Positions 57,296 to 64,000 of a stretch of DNA of 64,000 nt are shown here, piece by piece (position 1 is the first letter of the stretch; every line of letters starts with the position of its first letter). Source of the stretch: Trichobilharzia szidati (lineage: Eukaryota > Platyhelminthes > Trematoda > Strigeidida > Schistosomatidae). Below the pieces are notes generated by a model. The model searched no databases, was not told the DNA's origin, and saw nothing but the letters and a program-made list of their open reading frames with translations. The stretch spans positions 28,344,804 to 28,408,803 of the forward strand of contig OX235277.1 in NCBI GenBank assembly GCA_944472155.2, read 5' to 3'. The position numbers were made by a program, and so were the translations under genes.

Positions 57296-58234
57296 ACAAC
57301 ACCACTGCTACTTATATTTCAAACAAACTTGCAGTCATATGTTCCACACGAAGCGCACAAGAATAAAAATAAACCTAAAAATTGGTTCTTGAACCGGCCA
57401 AAACATGAACATTTTTTCTACTTCGAATAAAACGTGATCTCTTCACTTCTTACTCCTTTTCTTTATCTTCATTTAGTTCTTCTAACGGCTATTCGCACAC
57501 TAACACATACGCACAAACAAGCGTGTTTGCGACACCTTTATAAGATATAAGAGGTACTTCTCAAGTTTCCGCTTTTTCTCTCCCTTCCTTTTTCTACATG
57601 ATAATGTCATGTGTATGCTAGCTGTTTCCTCCTGACAACGACGGCAACCACCACCACCAACACTCCCACCACCATGATTTCTTAACGTCGTCCCCATACT
57701 ACTACCCTTTTTAAATTTTTTTTTCACATCAGCGAATGATGCAAGCGATGTGATGTGTGATAGCTAAACGACTTTAAATTATGCTAACATATTATTTTAA
57801 TTGTCGTTGCTGTTGTTGTTGTTTTTATTGTTGTTGTTGTTTGAGGAGAAATTTAATGTCTCCTCAAAAGATATATGGTTATTTGTTATTGTCGATGTTG
57901 TTGTTTTCTTCTCTATTTCACCAACTATTACAGCTGTTAAGATAAAATGACTGAGATATCTCTGTGCCTAACATTTTATCTCTGTACAAATATATTTATA
58001 TGGTTTGTAGCACTAGAGAGAAGCTAGTTGTGCGCATAAGCCATTCTAAATAACAATGTTCCCATTATAAACATAATAAGGGTTTATAACATCATTTAAG
58101 ATTAAATTGTTTCTACCCTTCAAACTGGCTAAATAAATAATTATTCAACTCAGCACCAATAAGTCTTGCTGTGGGTTACATTAATGATAGGTATCTTCTA
58201 TGTGGTGCCATAGGTGTATCTCTAGTTCAGCACT
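57296..58234. other. unc-13 intron, unassigned
   Basis: About 900 bases. A GTT-rich run lies at 57805-57845 and a CCA-rich run at 57647-57675. The Gly/Lys-rich minus frame over the latter is not credible. Confidence 0.35.
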
Positions 58235-58410
58235 AGAGTGATGACCCAGCCGGTGCACACCTTTACCTCCCTTAGCCTATTTAAATCCCGACAAAGAACG
58301 GAGTCTATGCGTGAGACTGGCAATCCCACTCCATAAAAAGCACCACTGATACTGAAACTTTAAATCTCAAGTTTTAAACCATATGTTTCACTTGGAACGC
58401 AGAGGAATAG
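58235..58410 (+). mobile_element. Degenerate SINE-C copy
   Basis: gcgtgagactggcaatcccac and the tail agttttaaaccatatgtttcac. Confidence 0.45.
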
Positions 58411-58794
58411 AGCTGGTGTTTTGTGGAATCGCATGAAGATATACAGTTCGCATCTTGAAAAACAGATTCATTGTCCATTTTTGAAATGCGTCGACCTAAT
58501 AGCGGGTATCATGAATTAAAAGTGACACTGAATGAAGGATGATACCTGTCTGTAAAAGACTGGTGGTGTTAAATCCTTAAAATATTTCGTAATTAGAACG
58601 GAACTGTGTGAAGTTTTTTTAGAAGAATTTATACCGTATGATTCCTTTTGTCTGCACTTCCTCTCGCAAACAACCGGATATGAATACTAATTCTACATTT
58701 TCAAATTTTGCCTTAATTTCTGTTTCGTTCAATTGAAAAATACGCTGGAACATGCAGGTGGTCAGTTTCTACAAAACACAGACATTATTCAAGG

Positions 58795-59390
58795 ATTCGT
58801 TTGCAGGGATCTGATTGATTGGGTGCAGGATTTCATCATGAGCTGACATCGGTTAGACAAACATTGGAAAACCAACAGGGTGTACTGAACAGCTGTTTAG
58901 TGAGCCTGGTTTGGCACTGACTCCTCAGTAGTACTCAACCGCCCTACTTACAGGGTTCGGATCCAGGACCTTCTATTTGCAAGGCAAATGAGCTCGTTGA
59001 CCATTAAGCCACTGGGACCCGATCCAGTCCAATAGCCAGCCCAAGAATTCCATCTTCTGCCAATTCACGATATAGCGTGATTGGCACTAGCGAATGTCAT
59101 CGGTGGCGAGTATTTGTCCTCACACCTGACATACTGTCCCGATATGGTCACGATTTCCCACTGAAAGCCAAGGTAACTGACTACCTCACTGAATAGGGCC
59201 AGTCGCTAGTGAGAATCACAATGGTTTTGATGTGTTTGTTTTCAGTAGCCTAATGGTCTACGAGTTCGCTCACCTTGTAAATAGAAGGTAGTGGATTCGA
59301 ACCCTGACAGTGGGGTGGGTGCGTACATCCGAATAGTCAGTGGCAAACTGGGTTGACAAAACAGTTGTCCATTACGCGGTGCTGGTTTTT
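58795..59390. mobile_element. SINE-H inverted pair (diverged subfamily)
   Basis: Full minus copy 58795-59225 including leader (gtcctcacacctgacatac, actgaatagggccagtcg), followed at about 59245 by a plus head (cagtagcctaatggtctacg) and decayed ribozyme. Junction in the leader region, as at 51778. Confidence 0.68.
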
Positions 59391-59899
59391 CACATATATA
59401 TATATATATTTATGTATATATATATGTGGTAGTAGAGAAATTAAAAACAAGGGGACAAATCAAAATAAAATAACAATTATTATCATTAATATTAGAATTA
59501 CTGGATGTTAGGCAAAATCAAATGGAAACAAAAATGCTACACAAGGTCTACGTGAATAATAAGCCGATATCTATTACACAGAGAACTATGAGAGGAAATA
59601 AACCAAAATCATGCTAAACTCTCTAAATATCTAAAATTATCACAAAAATTAGAGAGAAATAATGATAAACGAAGTAATTATAACCATTAATGAGTGAAAT
59701 TAGATTAAGCTTAACTAAATGGTCAACCAAAGGAAAACCACTGGCCGTACTTAGTGGGATTTTGTTTTCCGAAACCGGAAATATATGAACATAAATCATG
59801 TCTGTGACAGATAATTAATTCATGCAGATATGGTGATGATCCGTTGGTTGAAATTGTGAGGAATTTGTAATACAATAGCCATATATATATATATTCATT
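59391..59899. other. AT-rich intron segment with (TA)n runs
   Basis: (AT)n near 59395-59425 and 59880-59894. Confidence 0.4.
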
Positions 59900-60090
59900 T
59901 CTTTGTATTCCTAGGGAAGTATAAGGCTTCAGTTTTGGGCTTTGAATTTTTAGCTGTTTTTGTGGTTGTTGCTAGCTTCAGGCCCAGCCTTCTGTCTCGT
60001 TGCCAAGCTGATTATCGGCTAAATAAGATTTTGGAGTACGCCGATGGGAAACTGAATCTGAACGAGGTGCATGGTTGACGAGTATTTGAC
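59900..60090 (-). mobile_element. Degenerate SINE-C copy
   Basis: ttcctagggaagtataaggcttcag and ggttgttgctagcttcaggcc. Confidence 0.5.
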
Positions 60091-60224
60091 GACTGCATCA
60101 TCATTGCATTTAAGTTTCTAAATTTTTTTAAATTCTTCTCAACCGAAAAACAGTCAATCTCTTGGGTGTATTTGAATAAAGCACTCAGAAGAGATTATTA
60201 TGCCGCGAGAATGACATTGGTATA

Positions 60225-60775
60225 ATATGGTTGGAGGCAATCATCAGGAAGCTTCGGACCACATAGGTTTCGTCCTAGTTGGCACTCACCAGTCAGCAAG
60301 GCGTATGTCCTAACTCGAAGGAATTCATATCTTCTCTGAGATTCGAACCCGCGTCACCCAGTGCTGCCTGCAGTCAGACACGTTACCGCTGAGCTATTCC
60401 GGCTCGCGACTGACTAGTGTCCAATCAAAAAATATCCAATACAGTCCTACAGGTGGTCGATAGCGAACCCGAACAGTTCATTGGTAACGTCTCTGACTAC
60501 AGGTGACACTGGGCGACACGAGATAGAATCTCAGAAGAGCCATAATTTTTTTTCAAGATTGCAGATAGGCTTTGCTGACTGATCAATGTCAACAAACACG
60601 AAATCTAGGTCGAGCAAGGCTTCTTGTGGTTGATTGTCTCCAACCATCTTATACGAACAATTCACAGTACACTGTGATGGTGAGTCACCTAGCATGGTGG
60701 CCACATTGTGAACTTGCCTGATAGAATTCAGTCTGCACGAGGGATAGGACTAGACACATTACACTAATTACTGAA
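60225..60775. mobile_element. Family G composite, inverted pair
   Basis: Minus unit 60225-60420 (gagattcgaacccgcgtcac; ccgctgagctattccgg), the joint actagtgtccaatcaaaa, then a plus unit (gttcattggtaacgtctctgac) to ggactagacacattacac. Same layout as 15190-15775. Confidence 0.65.
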
Positions 60776-60821
60776 TAATTTTATTGTTATAAGTATAAAA
60801 CTTGGGCACTGTGGTAGAGCA

Positions 60822-61014
60822 TAACTCCATTATGGATAAGATTTTATTTTGGTAAATCACACAGTGTTGTACAGTAATATTAACTGATGACGTTTCGAGC
60901 ATAAACTATTCATATGATTATGAGCAATAGGTTATGCTCGAAAAGTCATCAGTTAATATTACTGTACAACACTGTGTGATTTACCAAAATAAAATCTTAT
61001 CCATAATGGAGTTA
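60822..61014. repeat. Palindrome, 83-bp arms (PLE-D termini)
   Basis: Arms 60822-60904 and 60932-61014 are complementary with about one mismatch; spacer 27 bp. Each arm is a PLE-D end. The centre contains GAGC/GCUC followed by GAAA and GUC on the plus strand, a hammerhead-like layout with a degraded core. Confidence 0.88.
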
Positions 61015-61179
61015 CTGACTAGTTTCCAGTCGAGAATGATATTCTTCGGTAACAAAAAATTTACACGAACAATTCCTTAGCTGATGATTTCAAGCCGTAA
61101 ATATTCAGTTTTGTAGGCTATGAGTGGTATACTGACAAGACAATCACTGTAACGCAGAAAATCAACTTCATCAAATTAT

Positions 61180-61720
61180 TTTGAAAGATAAACATTTCAT
61201 CCTAGGGAATAGTAAAAAAGACAGTTGCAGCGAAGAAAATTTTCTTTTCGACGAAGTCATGAACTTGGCTGTATATTCATGTATTTATAATGAATGGTTG
61301 GGAAAATTCCAGCATAATTTCCGGTTAAGGGGCAAATTAATAGAATTACAATTAGGAATTAAAATAACATAATAAACAGGTTGACGGATAAAATTCAGAC
61401 AAAGTAGCATCATAATTACTGAGACGATTGACATATTGTGCAATTAGGGGTTAGAAATGTAGAAATAACAAACTAGACAGGATTTTTGGATAAAAAATCT
61501 AGTGGGATCATAATTATTGTGACGAATAATTGTTTATGCAATCAGGGATTAAATATGTAGAAGTAATAAAATGACAAATTAGACAAGAAGTTCGTATATG
61601 AAAATAGGGTAGTGTAAATAAGGATTAAGAAAAACTTAAAAATAACATGAATAAACAGGAAGTTTGGACAAGAAAGTCAATGGGATAGTCTCTATTAAAA
61701 GAATTACCTGTTTATGATGA
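61180..61720 (-). mobile_element. PLE-E terminal region, left arm
   Basis: Hairpin block 61218-61270 and 3' untranslated part. The reverse complement of 61200-61370 is found split at 61737-61815 and 62548-62640. Confidence 0.7.
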
Positions 61721-61736
61721 CCGTGGCATGGACAGG

Positions 61737-62640
61737 GGTTGGGCACACTTTAATTCCTAATTGTAATTCTATTAATTTGACCCCTGACCGGAAATTATGC
61801 TGGAACTTTCCCACCCAACTATTATTATTATTGTTCCCTTGGGTTCCTAGTGGAACACAGGGCTTCAACTACACGTCTCCACTTGTTTCTGTCTTCCGCT
61901 GTACTTTTCACCTGCATCCATTTTAGTCCATACTGTTCCAACTCCTCTTCACATGACCTCCTCCATGTCACCCTTGGACGTCCCACTCGCCGCTTTCCTT
62001 TCGGGTTCCACTCGAGCACTGGCCTGACGCGCGATGTCACCCAGCTGTCTCATCAGCAAGTGTCCAATCCATCTCCACTTTCTCCTGCATATTTGTTGGG
62101 CGATTGGTTCTTGTTTTGTTTGTTCCCATAGTTTCTTGTTGGTGATTCTTTCCGGCCATCTGATCTTCAGTATAGAGCGAAGACAGTTGTTGATAAATAT
62201 GTGCAACAGGCTGTTGGAAATATTCTTGGTGACCCGCTAAGTTTCTGATCCGTATGGAAGAATTGACTCGACGCTTGTAATGAAAATCAGAATTTTGTTG
62301 TTGATGCTGAGTGACAAAGATTTCCAGATTGGTTTCAGGTTGATGAATGTGTATCTCGCCTTCCCGATTCTCGATTTGACTTCCTCGTCAGTTGTTCCTG
62401 TAGTTGAGACAATGCTCTCTAGATAAGTGATTGAAGTAACCTCTTTCAAATCCCTCCCGTTGATGGTGATTGGCGCTGGATGTTGCTGCTGTTGTTGTTG
62501 TTGGTTGGTTATTTTCATAACCTCAGTCTTGTCTATGTTCATCTGGATAAATACACGAATGTACAGCCTAGTTGACGGTGACTTCGTCGAAAAGAAAATT
62601 TTCTTCACTGCAACTGTCTTTTTACTATTCCCTATTTTCA
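61737..62640. repeat. PLE-E right arm split by the LINE
   Basis: 61737-61815 and 62548-62640 together are the inverted copy of 61200-61370. This places the LINE insertion after formation of the inverted PLE. Confidence 0.75.
61816..62547 (-). pseudogene. RTE-like LINE 3' end inserted in the PLE-E arm
   Basis: The minus strand reads MNIDKTEVMKITN, a polyglutamine run, [89 protein letters not shown] and NKWRRVVEALCSTRNPREQ, then the tail gaagccctgtgttccactag with AATAATAAT. The tail frame is well kept. 5' truncated at the polyglutamine region; a frameshift lies near 62240. Confidence 0.85.
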
Positions 62641-62959
62641 AATATAATCAAATTGTACAACTGACTGCTCAAATGAATATTCGTCATTCCTATCCCTATT
62701 AATGAAGAAAGAAATTCCATTAAGTGTATTGCACACTGGAGGATATGGATAATTTAGCAGAATTAATGAAGTATTATACTATCGGCGGTGAGGAACAAAT
62801 TCCTAAGCGGTTATCAGATCACATAAAAAGTGTAAATTTACTTAATCTCAATGAGAATCAAACATTATCTATCACAGCATATTTTACCAAACTCTAGGGA
62901 TAAAATAATTATCAATTATTGTCTCCCAATTACTTCACGTTATTAAGAAAATAAAACAC
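62641..62959. other. unc-13 intron, nothing recognised
   Basis: AT-rich; no unc-13 exon found in the scan. Confidence 0.3.
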
Positions 62960-64000
62960 CAACCGGCGGAGAAAATTTTCTTTATCGGTGGAATCATCTT
63001 CCTCTACAGTAGCATTTATATTTACCGAAAATATATACTAGTCCATTATTGAGTAATAGGAGGAGGCGGTAACACAACTGATATAATTACTCAGAAGTGG
63101 CTTGAAAAGTAAAAATAAAGGTTTTAAATTAATCAACGGCACAAAAGAAAGAAAGCGTTAGAAATTTGTTAAGGTTATAATTGTCATTGAGTGAGAATAA
63201 AGGTAGTTAAGCGTCCATCTAGTAGGTGTGAAAAGGGTGAGAAAATGTAAAAAAGGGAAACATATGAAAGTGATCATAGTGAATTAATTAAATAATAAAA
63301 GTAAAAGAAAACTAGTCATTAGAAATAAAAATAAAAATTTACAAGGAACATTTCATGAAGAGGTTAAGACCACGGTAGTATAATAGAATGGACAAACTTT
63401 TTCCGTATACAGAGTTAGCGGTTGTATTGACAAATAGTCAAGGCCTCTGTCATATACAAATGGTTCCACATCCTAGACTATCTTGAAAGACGACTCTGGT
63501 GAAGCTGTGTGGCTTGAATCCACCAAAGTGCTCGAGAATTGAGCTAGTAATTGTCTAGCATTGTCCCTTTGCTAACCATGCCGGATAATGTTCAGAGATG
63601 TGTTTGGAAAGTGTTCGCCTTTTGCAGCCAATATAACTACCTCCCCAGGAGCATGTGAATTTGTAGACACAAATCGAAGTGGCTCAAAGCGGCAATTTAT
63701 CCTTAACACATTAATTGATCATATGCCAACTGTTGGAAGTGATCCGTAACTAAGCCGCAAAGAAGGCTTTTCTCAGTGATCTGGATAAGTGGTTCTTCAG
63801 AATATCAGTCGTGGTATCACCTTTAAATTCAATGTTCATAAAACATGGTTTCTTTCAGACTTTTCCTTTGCCCTCATGTTTTCCCCAATGAATCTTGCAG
63901 GATATCCATTTTCCATGAGGACTCTTCTGAGCCGCTACATTTCATCATCGATTGTATCACTAGTATATATCAGTCTTATCCTTGAAGATAAGGAGTGGAT
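62960..64000 (-). pseudogene. PLE-E remnant, C-terminal part, cut by window edge
   Basis: Hairpin block 62968-63020, 3' untranslated part 63060-63390, then the decayed minus-strand coding part. Pieces such as RIRLIYTSDTIDDEM, ENGYPARFIGENM, ILAAKGEHFPNTSLNIIRHG and STLVDSSHTASPESSFKIV match the PLE thumb and GIY-YIG region in broken frames. It continues beyond the window. Confidence 0.68.

Noticed and set aside
57500..57727. Gly/Lys-rich small ORF on the minus strand
   Set aside because: Arises from CCA-rich and AAA-rich runs; no homology or splice context.
50894..64000. MUN-domain exons of unc-13
   Set aside because: I scanned for the conserved DAWKVY and following segments on the + strand and saw none. 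They are probably beyond the window, though short diverged exons could be missed.

Overview
The window looks like intron-rich genomic DNA of a parasitic flatworm, most likely a schistosome or close trematode relative. It is AT-rich and packed with short retroelement copies. It carries tRNA-headed repeats with a hammerhead ribozyme of the Schistosoma Sm-alpha type, RTE-like (SR2-type) and CR1-like LINE fragments, and many Penelope-like element (PLE) remnants with GIY-YIG endonuclease tails. The species cannot be fixed from the sequence alone.

One host gene is visible: an unc-13 (Munc13) orthologue on the + strand, the presynaptic vesicle-priming factor. Seven coding exons (2124-2343, 14091-14324, 28287-28428, 33677-33718, 39370-39497, 42625-42740, 50813-50893) join in one reading frame with matching phases (963 nt, 321 codons). 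They encode the diacylglycerol-binding C1 domain, the linker, the complete Ca2+-binding C2B domain and the start of the segment leading to the MUN domain. The N-terminal exons lie upstream and the MUN/C2C exons downstream of the window. Introns are 11.7, 14.0, 5.2, 5.7, 3.1 and 8.1 kb, and exons make up about 1.5% of the window.

Almost everything else recognisable is intronic mobile DNA. (1) SINE-H: tRNA-like A and B boxes followed by a hammerhead; at least 15 copies, several as head-to-head inverted pairs. Two structurally intact ribozymes sit back to back at 10912-10957 (-) and 11116-11161 (+). (2) SINE-C: a second tRNA-headed SINE whose 3' end matches the RTE-like LINE tail; several copies have target site duplications. 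(3) Family G: a third tRNA-like composite repeat with palindromic ends. (4) PLEs of several families, all decayed. The most complete is at 54785-57295 (-). One at 43159-44360 has inverted termini inside a 13-bp target duplication. (5) LINE fragments: RTE-like at 5055, 12030, 25010, 27150, 40770 and 61816; CR1-like at 22262 and 48990. (6) Foldback elements at 30692-31087, 38399-39283 and 60822-61014.

Region by region: 1-2.1 kb PLE remnants and a PLE-type hammerhead; 2.1-2.3 kb C1 exon; 2.4-14 kb PLE, RTE and SINE-H pairs; 14.1-14.3 kb linker exon; 15-28 kb SINEs, CR1-like and RTE-like fragments; 28-43 kb the C2B exons among PLEs and foldbacks; 43-50 kb PLE-A, a GC-rich island, SINE nests and a CR1-like fragment; 50.8 kb the last visible exon; 51-64 kb mainly SINE-H, one near-complete PLE and PLE-E copies. 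The strongest second-look signals are the hammerhead-bearing inverted dimers, the hammerhead and hammerhead-like motifs at PLE ends, and a conserved hairpin block at PLE termini.
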